A stretch of DNA of 64,000 nt from Usnea hakonensis (Eukaryota > Ascomycota > Lecanoromycetes > Lecanorales > Parmeliaceae), in assembly GCA_013423325.1 (NCBI GenBank), contig BLJB01000222.1, forward strand, positions 1-64,000. The letters are read 5' to 3'. How positions within the stretch are numbered: the stretch's first letter is position 1; the number at the start of each line of letters is the position of its first letter. Made by a program: the position numbers and the translations under genes. Shown here piece after piece: positions 41,014 through 52,150 of the stretch. The notes below the pieces were generated by a model. It saw nothing but the letters and a program-made list of their open reading frames with translations, ran no database searches and was not told where the DNA came from.

Positions 41014-43537
41014 ATGACCTCACCAAGCAAGACCCTGTTACCTATCTGGCTGTCGTTCGCTCGTAGTGCACCTTTACCTCCCGACGTCAATTCAGAACAT
41101 GAATTGTCGGAAATCAGCGAGTCAGTGTTTCTTGTTCAAAGCAAATTCTTATGCTAACTACTAGAGTGAAGTTCAATTTCCAGTCAAAGCGCTTTACGTT
41201 CGACCGACCTCAATCCTGACGCTCGGAACCTGGACTCCAGTAAACTATTGCCGGGACCCCCAAGTCGGATCCACAATGTCCGTCACTGTCTATGGTCTGT
41301 CTATTATCACCGAATCAGGAAGATGGAGGGATACCATTTCGGCATCCTCTCTTGCGCAGTAGTCGCTGCCATGATCCTTGTCATCAACCTTAGCTTCGTG
41401 ATATGGGCAGTATCACGCTTCCGGACTCAAAGTAGCCTGGGCACTCTTTATGATGGAAGCTGCAAAAGAACACGGACTCTTGCTTTCTGGATTCATCTCG
41501 CTATAAATGTGTTTAGCACATAGTTATTAGGCGCAAGTAACTATAGCATGCAGTGTCTATCTTCCCCGACACGTGGTGAAGTCGATAAAGCTCACGGTCG
41601 AGGTATCTGGCTAGATATTGGGGTACCTAGTATAAGAAACTTACGAAGACTTTCCCCAATCCGCGTCGCTCTTTGGTGGCTACTTGCAATCTCATCTATA
41701 CCTCTACACTTGTTATACAACAGCGCAATTTTCTCGACTCTCTGCACCCATCAGTATAACGTGTTCTTGGTGTCGGACGACTTTCTACATGGGGCACCAT
41801 TCGATATGATGGATCTGGTTGATACTAGCTTCGGCGCGGCGGACTCGTACGAACATTCGCTGGAAACTTTACTGGATATAATGGGGACCACCTTGCAGAA
41901 ATATCAAAAGAATTTGACGGCGTTGGCAGTCCTTGAGAACGACGCATGTGTAGAGGCTTATACGGCGCCAATCATCTCCTCTGAGTCGGATTTACTTGTA
42001 GTTCTCAACTACTCTGACGCGAGTAACTCTCTCATCGCCCTCTTGCACAACGTGGACTCGCAATTGGTGCATGCGACCCCCGAATATGCACTCTGTCTCT
42101 TCCCAGGCACTTGCAATGCTTCTACCAATCCCCAAAATTGGTCAACCGATGGCTTGGCTAGAGCTGCAACACTCGCAGAAAATTATGGTTTGTTGAATGG
42201 GGAAGTGGGATTTGTAAGTGACTATATTGCAGATTGGGATGGAACGTGGGTCCAGTATTGTCTTAGCCAGCATGTCGAGGAACATTGCAAGCTGCAATTC
42301 AGCCTTGCGATTATGCTCATCGTTATGATATGCAATCTGACTAAAACGATCTGTATGAGCTGGATCGCGTGGAAGCAAGACCCAGAACCATTGGTCACTC
42401 TTGGAGATGCAATTGTTTCGTTCCTGGATAGGCCCGATATCATGACGAAAGGTTGTTGTTTGAAAGGAAAGTCTCGTTTTGAGGGTAGCAGATCTTGGGT
42501 CTCGCTCCCATCTAAATGGGAGCCTCAATCAATGCGCTGGTTCCGATCTGCTAGTGAGAGGAGATGGCTCGTTTGTAATATTCTGTGAGTACCTATTTAG
42601 CTGGTCCCACCTGAAGCTGTTCCGAGACTACTTTATTGCCTATCACGTAGAACAGACATTTGCCCCTATCAGACTACCACTGCTAACGCATCTCGGAGCC
42701 TTAATTTGTTATTTTGTTTTGCATATTGCTGACCACTGAACGCATGTCAGATATCTGTCGACTTTCACACTTACGTGTTTCCTACTTATGAATGGTATGG
42801 ACAACGATGGTCTAGCTAGCTGGTCAATTCCACGACTCTGGTCACTCGGTTTCGGTGATGTCAACTCCCAAACTTTGATCCATTTGAACCACGGGTCTTT
42901 GTCAGACTCTTCTAGCGTGATCTTGACAGGCATAGTCGCAAACCTGCCCCAAATTCTCCTCTCCTTTTTATATTTCTCGTACAACGGCCTTTATACTTGT
43001 ATGTTACTCGCCGAAGAGTGGGGCGCCTATGCCCACAAACGGAGATATCTAAGGGTTACGTCTCCAAAGGGGGGCCAGCGGAGTACCTACCGTCTACAAC
43101 TACCGTATCGTTACGGTATTCCACTCCTTGTCGGTTCGGGTACGCTACACTGGCTTGTCTCACAATCAATCTTTCTGGTCCGCATCAATGTACTCGATTC
43201 TACCGGAGCAGAAGTCCCCAACGTTTCGATCTCGACCTGCGGTTACTCGCCGATTGCCATTATCTTCGTTATCGTATTCGGATTTCTTGTGGTACTAATT
43301 GGTGCAGCTAATGGCTTTCGGAAGACTAAGGGCGGCATGCCGCCTGCGGGTAGCTGTAGCGCTGCAATCAGTGCAGCCTGTCATGCCCCGGAAGCGGATG
43401 CATCGTTAAAGCGCCTAATGTGGGGCGTGGTGGCCAACGACAACGCCATTTCTTCATCCCCAAGTGTGGGCCACTGCTCTTTTACCAGCCTCGAGGTGGA
43501 GGCACCGGTGGTGGGAAATTGGTACGCTGGGGAATAG
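41014..43537 (+). pseudogene. DUF6536-family membrane protein gene interrupted by an in-frame TAG
   Basis: The family is clear. From YHFGILSCAVVAAMILVINL and GTLYDGSCKRTRTLAFWIHL the frame reaches AINVFST, then TAG at 41521-41523. Without a break it then reads LLGASNYSMQCLSSPTRGEV and DKAHGRGIWLDIGVPSIRNL, the most conserved block of DUF6536, then WWLLAISSIPLHLLYNSAIF. The frame runs on to 42584. A 166 nt intron (GTGAGT...GTCAG) joins it to 42751-43537 (YLSTFTLTCFLLMNGMDN, NLPQILLSFLYFSYNGLYTC). The TAG stands where relatives have a hydrophobic residue and cannot be removed by a normal intron. The first exon probably begins at ATG 41014 (MTSPSKTLLPIWLSF); junctions between 41120 and 41323 are unresolved. 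DUF6536 proteins are multi-pass membrane proteins of unknown function. A translation restart at Met 41548 is conceivable, but would lack the first spans. Confidence 0.78.
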
Positions 43538-44174
43538 AGATATTGTGGAGGATAGCTATCACACTGTCTGATAGGTCCTTAACTTGGTCTAGCATTCGAA
43601 AGCCGCTGCCCAACTCATCTTATCAATAGACACCAAGGGAATCCCTGGCCGATTAGTACCGCCGTGGTACTTCAGTCTTGTCAAAAAATACGTATGAACG
43701 TCTGTGCTTCATTTTGACCGTACGAGTACAGGATATCAGGTCTGTTTTATACTGGACCCTGTGACTCATCGGTGAACCCACGCTTCTCTGATATTCTTAT
43801 CGACTTATTCATCAGAGTACAGACCAATACTCTCATCGCCGCTCAATGTACCCTCCCAATCCCAACCCAACCTCATGCCATCAAATTGGCTACGATAAAA
43901 AGTGTCCAGGATCACGCTTCAACAAGCTGCTACCCCCCTTCCCCCCTTTCTACGACAAAAACTCTACTAATCTTGACCCATTAGAGCTTCTACCACCTAT
44001 CAACCATGAAATAGATTAGAAAACCGTCGTAAAGCTCCACATCAAGTCGACAGCAAACTGAAATACCTCCATCCCACCAAAAAGCACAACACCACCAACA
44101 CACCCGGCCCCCCTCCCACAACAACACCCCAATCCCATCACATCATCCACATTCTCACCTTTCACAACCCCACC

Positions 44175-44247
<73 letters not shown>

Positions 44248-44580
44248 CAAGCCTCTGCTATCCAATCACCAGAAAACCAGCACCAAAGCGCACTATATCC
44301 AATTCACTACATAATTACAAATTATGGGAGGCGACATCCAGCCTCTCATATCCCCCCCCCCAAAAAAAGCTGGAAATTGGTACAAAGTATTGAACAAGAC
44401 GATTCGAAATTAAATATTTCGTAATTTGGAAATGTGAGAGTGCGGAGTAAGTGAAAGGGCATTCATACGTGCTAGATACCCAACGCAAACTCCATAACCC
44501 TGACCTCATCTCCCAGCTCCTATCCCCCCACACTACAATCAGCTTCTATGGCCAGAAGTACCTGATAGACAAGTATAGGC
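43538..44580. other. intergenic with C-rich low-complexity DNA
   Basis: No gene supported. Composition becomes C-rich on the + strand before the poly-C run. Confidence 0.5.
44176..44245. repeat. homopolymeric poly-C run, 70 nt
   Basis: An uninterrupted run of cytosines. Its exact length should be treated as uncertain, since such runs are prone to sequencing and assembly error. Confidence 0.95.
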
Positions 44581-45470
44581 CCACGAAAAAATTTCGTGAT
44601 ACTCGGTTAAAAAGTCCTAAATAATAGTTTTATTTAAAAGTTATTTCTGGTGTGAAAGTTCTCTAAGGTTTTTTAATTCCTAGGGGGAGACCCCCTAGAA
44701 CCCCCCCTCCCTCCGGGGGCCCTCCGGGGGCCCTCCGGGGGGTAGATCTTTTAAAAAAATTCCACAACCACTTATACTGAACCGATTTCGGAGATTATTA
44801 GTTTATTTAAAAGTGTAAATCAAGCTCTATAATTACAGAAATTATAAAAAAATTATATAGGTAGGGCATAAAATAATTCGAATTATAAATTTTTTTAGTG
44901 AAAAAAGGAGTTTTGGTGGTCGCGGCGACTTTTTTCGCCGTGCTTACTTAGCGCCAAGAGTTCCAAGCAGAAAGCGAGTACTAGCGAACTTTATTCAAAA
45001 AAATAGATTAATTACTTATTAATAGAGAGAGAATCTAAATTAATTTATAATGAAAATAAGAATAAATTATATATAATTATTAACTAAATTTATAATATAT
45101 ATATAGTATTATACTTATATAAATATAAATTTATATATAAGTTTTATATATTAATTAGAGTTAAAAGCGAGTATTAAATAATTATATAAAATAATAAACT
45201 TTATAAAAATAATATTAATTAAAAAGGAAAAGTTTAATTTTATAAAAAATATATTATATAGAAGATTTATAGAAACTTTATAATTATATATAATTAATTC
45301 TTAATCGCTTTAAAATAGAGTAAGGCGGGCGTAGAGTAGTAAAGTTAGACTTTATAAAGGCTAGATATACGACTAATAACTATAAGGTATTATATTATTA
45401 GACGAAGAAGATATAGACAGGTAGTAGCAATAGGGTTAAGAACTACTAGTTCAAAAAAAAAAGGCAAAAT
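44580..45470. other. AT-rich island with a GC-rich repeat cluster
   Basis: About 900 bp that is extremely AT-rich (mostly TA/AT words, cytosine-poor from 44990), unlike the surrounding gene DNA. It resembles RIP-mutated transposon remains. At 44680-44698 there is a perfect hairpin CTAGGGGG-aga-CCCCCTAG, followed at 44709-44741 by three perfect copies of CCCTCCGGGGG. No open reading frame survives. Confidence 0.75.
44709..44741. repeat. three tandem copies of CCCTCCGGGGG
   Basis: Three identical 11-mers in direct succession, each nearly self-complementary, inside the AT-rich island. Confidence 0.95.
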
Positions 45471-45684
45471 TCGAAAAGCTCTGTAGTTTTGTCCCTGTCC
45501 CAGCCACCCTACCTATAATCATTACAAGAAAAGGAGAATCCTCTAAGCAACAGCGACCTCACAACCAAACGCAACAAACGTCCCCCCAACAAGGTCCTTA
45601 TTGTCATGCAAATTGGAAACGATGCCAGTAGGCGAATAAGAGCCCCAACCTTCGCCATCCGGAGCCAGCTATTGGATCCATTGG

Positions 45685-47070
45685 TTACTCAGTTGAATTC
45701 GCCATATCGACACGCAAGAGAGCCCTTCGGCGTATCGTCCGTTTATAACAAAGACGACAGAGCTGTCGTGTTTTATCATCCGGGTCTCGATACCATTGGC
45801 CGCGCCAGGTTGTTTCATGTCCTTCCGCACAGGGGCCAACATTCTTTCTCGCTCGAGGCTTTCTCGCTGGAGTCTTCTCTGTTGTCGGTCGCTGCCTCGT
45901 TTGATCGAATGGGGCGCCTATTGGATTGCGTAGTAAGCAATGATTTTGGGGATGTAAGCTACTCAAAGCGTTACATCCACCATCTTGACTTCGCGTCCCG
46001 TTCTTGCAGATGCTTCGATCATCATTTATCGCTCTCAACACTTGTTCAACATGGGCCACATTAAGACACCACCCCCAATGGCACCTATGCGAAATATGGC
46101 ACCAGGTACCAAGCACAGCATTGCTAATAAACTTTTCCAACTGAGGGCCTTCTTCTTGTGAGAGGAATAGGACCCACCAGGTGTAACTTTTCACGAAGTT
46201 GCGCCCGTGCATTGCCAACGTAGAATTCTTGTTTGAATGAGTGGCCCTCTCAGTACGCATTTCAAAGTCTTTTTGTAGAGTCCTGCAAAGTATGGTTGGC
46301 TCTTGGTGCAAAAGGCCTAATTGCTCGAAAAAGCTTCTAGCAGTCGGAGAGTGATATACATCGTAGAAATACTCTATCTCCCGTTGTAGTTCTTCCGAAT
46401 TGAAACCTGCAGCATTTACTGCTCTCTCCCTCAGGAATTGTAGGCGCTTTGTATCAAACGTACGATACTGTGGTAGTAGAATAGCCGGGGCGGCACCTGT
46501 CTGACCAGCATGCTCCTCCTGTATATGCCTAGTGACTTCCTCTTCCGTCACGAACCGACGACAGCATATCCGAAATGGACATACCCACTGGACGCGATCA
46601 TGTATCTGTCGTAGATGGGTAGACATGGCTACTTGATCCTTGGTTTCGGTTGGACATCCCGGCCATTCGCATATGTGCCTTTCGGCGAAATCCTCATCTA
46701 CCTCTTTATCCCCTAAATCTTCCACCACATCCCCCAGACCTTCCACCACATCATCCCCTAGACCCAAGAGAAAGGTTTTCACAACATCCCAGTCTAGGCG
46801 CGTCCCCTTTACGCGCTCTAGCACCTGGTTTGCCGTGACGGCCCGAAAGATTTTCACGCGAGTTGGTACTAATGTCTCTAGCACTACAGATGCAGCGCAA
46901 GCTGCGACGAAGATTCCACAGTCATCAGAGTTGTTTTGGGGACCGCATTTGCGCCCGACAATATCCCACGTCGCGTTGGGGAATATCGTACCAGGAACGG
47001 ACCCCAATCTTGTCAAAACCTGCACAACCTCTCGCGCTCCATTCTGGCATACGTCATTCCAATAGGTGCT
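45685..47070 (-). pseudogene. truncated Ulp1-protease / C2H2 / zinc-loop protein
   Basis: The frame is open from about 47070 (STYWNDVCQNGAREVVQVLT) to the stop at 45685. GPQNNSDDCGIFVAACAASV is the catalytic-Cys block of Ulp1/SENP (C48) SUMO proteases. The preceding His and Asp blocks of the catalytic triad are absent: only 24 bp separate this frame from the stop codon of the upstream same-strand peptidase gene. The protease half is therefore lost. Behind it come two C2H2-like fingers (CEWPGCPTET...HLRQIH and CPFRICCRRFVTEEEVTRHI). A zinc-loop element related to HNH/homing-endonuclease zinc-binding loops follows (NAVLGTWCHISHRCHWGWCL, NVAHVE). A basic tail (RKPRARKNVG, WYRDPDDKTRQLCRLCYKR) closes it. 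The remaining 440 residues have no lesions, so a shortened gene with a different role cannot be excluded. Confidence 0.65.
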
Positions 47071-47094
47071 CTTGCGATCACAATATCACTGTAA

Positions 47095-49256
47095 CTAGGA
47101 AAGCGTCGGACTCCCGCGTTCAGTGCTCAGCTCCATATCTCGTACCAGAGATTTGCGCCACCATCTCTCCTGCTCAAGAATCGATCTTTCTATGTTTGCT
47201 GCTTTCGTGAAGCCGTGACCCTCGCCTTCGAAGAAAACAGCTTCCACATCACCATTATGTTTTTTGATTGCATCGACCATGCGCTGTGCTTGATTGGGAG
47301 GCACAATAGTGTCTTCCGAGCCTTGCAATAGTAACAAGGCTGCCTTGATTCTCCCCGCATGATAGAGAGGGCTTCTGGTGTGAATAATCTTTTCCTTTTC
47401 TTCATCCGAAAGATTTGCATTGTTGCCGAATAGCAGTCTATCAGCGTAGTGACTTTCAAACTTATGCGTGTCTTGAATGAGAGTCTGCACGTCACTAATA
47501 CCATAGAGGCTTACGCCTGCCGCGAAAGTGTCTGAATATGTGCTCAATGCCTGAAGACAAGCATAACCACCGGCACTCCCACCCGTAATACCGACTCTTG
47601 TCTTATCAATCAGACCAGCTGAAGCCAAGTGCTCAGCACAACTTGCGGCATCGGCAACGTCCTCAACCCCCCATTGGCCGTCTAGTAGTTGCCGATAGGC
47701 TCGACTATAACCCGATGATCCAGCATAGTTGACAGCAGCATATGCGTAACCTCTCGTTGTCCAATATTGCCAGGCCATGTTCAGACCTGGACCTATGTGA
47801 CTCGTTGGACCACCATGCATATATAAAATGAGGGGTGGTAAGGTATCCTTAGGGCCGACAAATTTTGGATTCAGGGGCGGCATGAACATGGCATATGCAA
47901 TCCCATTTTTCGCCGGTCCGTAAACCCGCGGAAAAGATATGGGCTTGAGGGTAGAGAAATATGTAGAAGGAATCGAGAGCGCGGTTGAGGATTTAAGAAC
48001 GGTCAGGTCAATTTGATTTCGTGATGCCACACTGTATAACGTTTCTGGACTTTTGGCCGTGCTACCAGTGAGCACGTAATGCTGACCGGACACTCGATGA
48101 ATAGACGGCGTCGGATTCTCAATGGACGGGAACGGGGGGAACTCAAAATTCGAGGACGGCATATCGATCAGAACGAGACGCTGGACTGCGTCCTTTGTCC
48201 AAAGGGCAATGACAGTGTCGCGGTCGAGAAATGTAAAGTAGGAACTGTTGTATGTCAGTATACGTCACGTTTACCAAAAACTTGTGTCAGTAACCTTGCC
48301 AGCCACCACTCTGGCCCGGCGAAGTTGCCGTCTTCCAACCCTTGCAGAGCGACGCGCGATGGTGAGGTCTGGCCTGGAGTCAGGTAGTAAAGCTGCCAGT
48401 AGCCGGACAGATCACTGCAAAAAAGCAGAGAGCCATCTTCGTGATTCCATTTTGGCTGCGCAATGCCGTCGCTTCCTGACTTACCGGCGACACATGTCAC
48501 CTTGTCAACTGTGGGCTTTCTTTCGCTGCTTGGCTCCGCAATGCTCCATGAGGCAATCTTGAGTCGAGACCCTGTCCATGGCATGTTGGGATGGTCCCAT
48601 TCCGTCCAGCAGATCTTTGCTTGTTGACTGGTACTCACATGAAGTTGTGGATGTGCATAGAAGTCAGCCCCTGCCATGACTGTATGGACCATCTTAGCCT
48701 CGAGATCAATGGCCACGATGCTATTGGTAACTCCCATAGGGTCATGATGCTCACGAATTGCGAGTATCCAATTTTGAAGAATGTCGTCATGTGCGTCGAA
48801 ATCTGCAAAGAAATTTTGCTTGTCGCCGGATATTATACATTCAACTCGCTTGGTCTGTGGATCTAGATCATAAACGCCGTTTGTTTTTTCGTCCGAGAAT
48901 ATAAGATTACCACTGTACAAGCAAGCGAAAGCACCTCCTCCGTATCCATGCACTGACGTGCGTGCACTATACTCTGGAGGCAGCACATCACGTAGCTGAG
49001 CAGGACTGTTCGGCAAGAAGGAACATTCCACAATACAACGTCGTCCTTGCTCTGCGGGCCGTGCTTCTATGTAATACATCTTATCGGCGGCCTCTGAATC
49101 CGATGTAGTCTTCGAACGATTCGGAGCTATCTGGGCAAATGAAATTTCGGCTGAAGCCAATGACTTAGCCTGGATTGGGCTATCCCAAGCTCCATAGAGC
49201 CTAGTCTCAGGCACTGTGGACGTATTTGCAACGTTGCTTGCCATCGCATTGATCAT
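47095..49256 (-). CDS. S9-family prolyl oligopeptidase / acylaminoacyl-peptidase-like, 703 aa
   Basis: Two exons, 49256-48295 and 48244-47095, with a 50 nt intron (GTTACT...CAACAG), in phase. The N-terminal half is a beta-propeller-type region (GYGGGAFACLYSGNLIFSDE, WTEWDHPNMPWTGSRL, GLEDGNFAGPEWWLA). The C-terminal alpha/beta-hydrolase domain has the oxyanion segment YMHGGPTSH, nucleophile elbow GGSAGG (Ser about 544), the Asp in GSEDTIVPP (about 632) and the His in EGEGHGF (about 664). The triad is complete, so it should be active. This S9C-type enzyme removes N-terminal residues or dipeptides from short peptides. There is no signal peptide, so cytosolic. Some relatives sit in secondary-metabolite clusters as tailoring hydrolases, but nothing here supports that. 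Confidence 0.9.
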
Positions 49257-50010
49257 GAGAGTGTAGCTAGTGCTACGGTCGTCATGTCACTAAGCGCTAG
49301 AAGTGCCTTTCGCAGACCTGGGTTCCGATTTAGTGTAGTGAGCGGTGGTACGCTTAGAAGCTTGGCCGATGGACTCAAGGCCAGGCCCCCCGATGAACTG
49401 TAAGCCCCGAATTCCGCAGCACGTAGGGCTGGACTAAAATCCTCGATGACTTACGTATTTGGCACTGCAACTTTCAGTCAATAGCTTTATGACATACATA
49501 TAATAACCCATTTTCTCGCTCGTGGTCGTATCATGCCAGTACAGCAAAATGGTAATCCTTCGCTGAGGTGTACTACGAATTGCTAGTCTGGACCAATTCC
49601 TCACGGCTAGTTCTAAAACGGAGATGATAGACTCCCAGAACTCACTACCCGTTGCTGTTGGCAATCCCCTCACAAACCGGCCTTTCCATTACAATCTACT
49701 CCGAGATGCACGTATTCGGCTTGTACATCTCAATGTAGGGACAAAGAATAATGCTCTATCCGTCCAAATCCAGGAAAACGTGGAGTTGGAGACGCCATCC
49801 GTTTACGAAGTGCTGTCATACACATGGGGAGACTGCAATTTGGGTGATCTCACGAGTTTGAGTGATGGAGATAGGGGGAGCAGGAGGAAAGGTTTGGTTG
49901 GTTTGGATACCCAGTGATGTATCGTTTGGAAAACGCGGGTAGGTCGCTAAGCTATATCGAGTACATCATTGAGATCATAAATCTGTGCTCCAAAAATAGC
50001 TAAACAATGC
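49257..50010. other. intergenic with HET remnant
   Basis: Apart from the HET fragment listed separately, nothing is recognised. Confidence 0.4.
49624..49917 (+). pseudogene. N-terminal fragment of a HET-domain gene
   Basis: ATG at 49624 opens a 97-codon frame. RPFHYNLLRDARIRLVHLNV and SVYEVLSYTWGDCN match the very start of the HET (heterokaryon incompatibility) domain, whose signature is YxxLSYTWG. After WGD the sequence becomes unrelated and stops; the rest of the domain is absent. It is a truncated remnant. Confidence 0.7.
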
Positions 50011-51628
50011 TCAAGCCATAGTCTCCTTCGACGAGGGCATCGCTTTCTCGTCGGCCTGATACTCGTCAGAGTCGTGACCGGTAGCCTCCCTCTTACGCAC
50101 CACAGCCGCCACCGCATCATCGCCCGCAGCATCATACAAATCGGAATCATGCGCAACTCCAAATTTGTGGCCCAGCTTTTCGGGCCCCGCAAGCGCGAGG
50201 ATGATGACGTAGGCGAAGACGCAGCCCATGAAGATGCAGATGACTTTGCCGTAATCATATCGCTTGGTGACGACGCCCTTGGCGCTGATGAGGGGTGCAA
50301 GAGGGAATCGTTCGCCAATGGTGCTTTCGATGGTGGAAGATGCTGAAGAGACGAGGTTGCCCAGTTGGTAGGATGTACCAACCACGAAGGTGCGGAATGA
50401 ACCGGGGGATAGTTCCATGAGATGGATGGGGATAACGCCCCATGCGCCTTGCACGCAAAATTGTTCGAAGAAGGCAGCGGCCATGATCTTGTGGCTGCTT
50501 GTGAAGGTATAGGGATAGAGTAAGGCACCACCAACGATGGAGATGATGATGATACTGAAACGGCGGCCGAAGATTTGCGAACAGTAGCCGACCACTGTAC
50601 CGCCTGTCATGGCGCCTAGATTTGCGACGACCTGAGTCACCGTCACGGCGTTGGCAGAGAACTCGAACTGATTTTCCAGCATGAGAGGGTAGAGATCTTG
50701 GGAGCCGTGAGACATAAAATTGAATCCAGCCATGAGGAGTACGAGATAGAGCAATAAGATCCAGTGCTTTTTTAAAGCAACTCGGCCTTCGGCAAGGAAA
50801 GTACTAGTAAGGTTGCCACTAGCATGGCGGACAGCCTCTCTGTCTCTGAAAGCCGAAGTCTCAGGAAGGCAAAGACGGAAGATGATGATTAGAACGGGAG
50901 GGCAGGCGCCGAACCAGTACAGAGGACGCCAGCCGTGAGAAGTAGTATCCACTAAACCACGGGCAAAGGCTGTCGCAAGAAGGTAGCCGAACGCATAGCC
51001 TTGTTGTAGCATGCCGGATATTATACCGCGAGCTGCTTCTGGGCAATCTTCGAGAGCAGTGGCTGCTGCATTTCCATATAGACCGCCCATAGCCACACCG
51101 AAGAGGGCCCGGCAGGCGAGGAATTGACTGTAGGTCTGGCAGAAGCCGGTGCCGAGTTCAAGTACGATGAATAGAAGATTATTGACAACGAAAGGCCATT
51201 TTCGACCGTACCTATCCGCCGCAATGCCTAAGTCGCAATTAGCGAAGGACTAGAACATGGAGGAGCAGTCCCATCGTACCAAAAGCTACACTGCCCACGG
51301 ATCGGAACATGAGCACCAATGTGATACCCCAAGTGATCTGAGTATTCTGTTTGTCGAATTGCTTTGCGAGTTGTGGGACGGTAAGGGAGACGGTGAAGAA
51401 GTCGAAGGCATCCCATGACCAGGCGAAGAAGCCGACGAGGAAAAACAGCCATTGCTGGAGGTTGAGCATAGCGAGGAGCTTGAGAGGATTGGGAGCTTTG
51501 TTCATTGGCGGCTTTAAGGTGGAGAGGCGCGTAGCGATATATCTTCCGGCGGACATCTTCTGTTGCTCTTCCGTTTGGAAAGGAGGATCAGAGTCGCGCG
51601 AATCGTCGCGCTGCTTGTCGCCAAGCAT
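50011..51628 (-). CDS. JEN-type carboxylate/H+ symporter (MFS), 521 aa
   Basis: Two exons, 51628-51280 and 51227-50011, with a 52 nt intron (GTACGA...GACTTAG). Splicing restores RSVGSVAFGIAADRYGRKW, the MFS loop 2-3 signature. FFLVGFFAWSWDAFDFFTVS, ALFGVAMGGLYGNAAATALE and GISGMLQQGYAFGYLL-like sequence (IISGMLQQGYAFGYLLATAF) are typical of the Jen1 lactate/pyruvate transporter family. The JEN signature is nearly complete at residues 286-298 (NFMSHGSQDLYPL), but its last Thr is Leu. About 12 membrane spans; plasma membrane. The acidic, Lys-containing tail (HDSDEYQADEKAMPSSKE) could be ubiquitinated for turnover, as in yeast. It probably imports short mono- or dicarboxylic acids; substrate choice may be altered by the changed signature. 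Confidence 0.9.
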
Positions 51629-52150
51629 CTTGAAAGTGGATCGATGAAGGTGACTCGGAAATGTGGAGAGAAATTTTGAAAAAGAAGAAAGTGGAATATA
51701 TATAACGGATGAAGATGCTTATGTTGCTGATGCGAAGTGGAAGGTGGAGTAAGTTGAGGTAGCGGGGTCACCGACATCAAAGCGGGGAATGACTAGGCTA
51801 TACTTGCATTGGATTAGGTGCTCGCTTAAGGTTTCTCGTCATCCATTGGAGCGAGGACATACGAGTATTTTAGGTCACGATGACGACTGCCGGAGAATGG
51901 ACTTCCCGTCCTCCAATGAAATTTAAAACCTTAAAAGGCCACGCCGCCCACGTGCTACGTGAGTGATATTGAACATGCTGACGTGGAATTAAATTTTGGT
52001 TCTTCAACCAAATATTCGAGGCTTATCACCTATCGCTCACCATACTAAGCGCCATAGTAAAGGTAGCTTTGATTCCTAACATATAGGTACGGATAACTCC
52101 AGGATTGATGATTTCATGACACAGCAGTGAGCCTTCTTGTTTGCGTATGA
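51629..52150. other. intergenic, nothing recognised
   Basis: Promoter side of the JEN-type gene. A CACGTG hexamer occurs near 51950. No gene supported. Confidence 0.4.

Noticed and set aside
42142..42528. 128-codon minus-strand frame
   Set aside because: Shadow of the DUF6536 coding sequence on the opposite strand.
25624..44245. Microsatellites and homopolymers as a CRISPR-like array
   Set aside because: They are simple repeats without spacer structure, in a fungal nuclear genome where CRISPR arrays are not expected.
45606..46064. 152-codon plus-strand frame
   Set aside because: Antisense to the Ulp1/zinc-finger gene, whose minus-strand frame has recognisable motifs.
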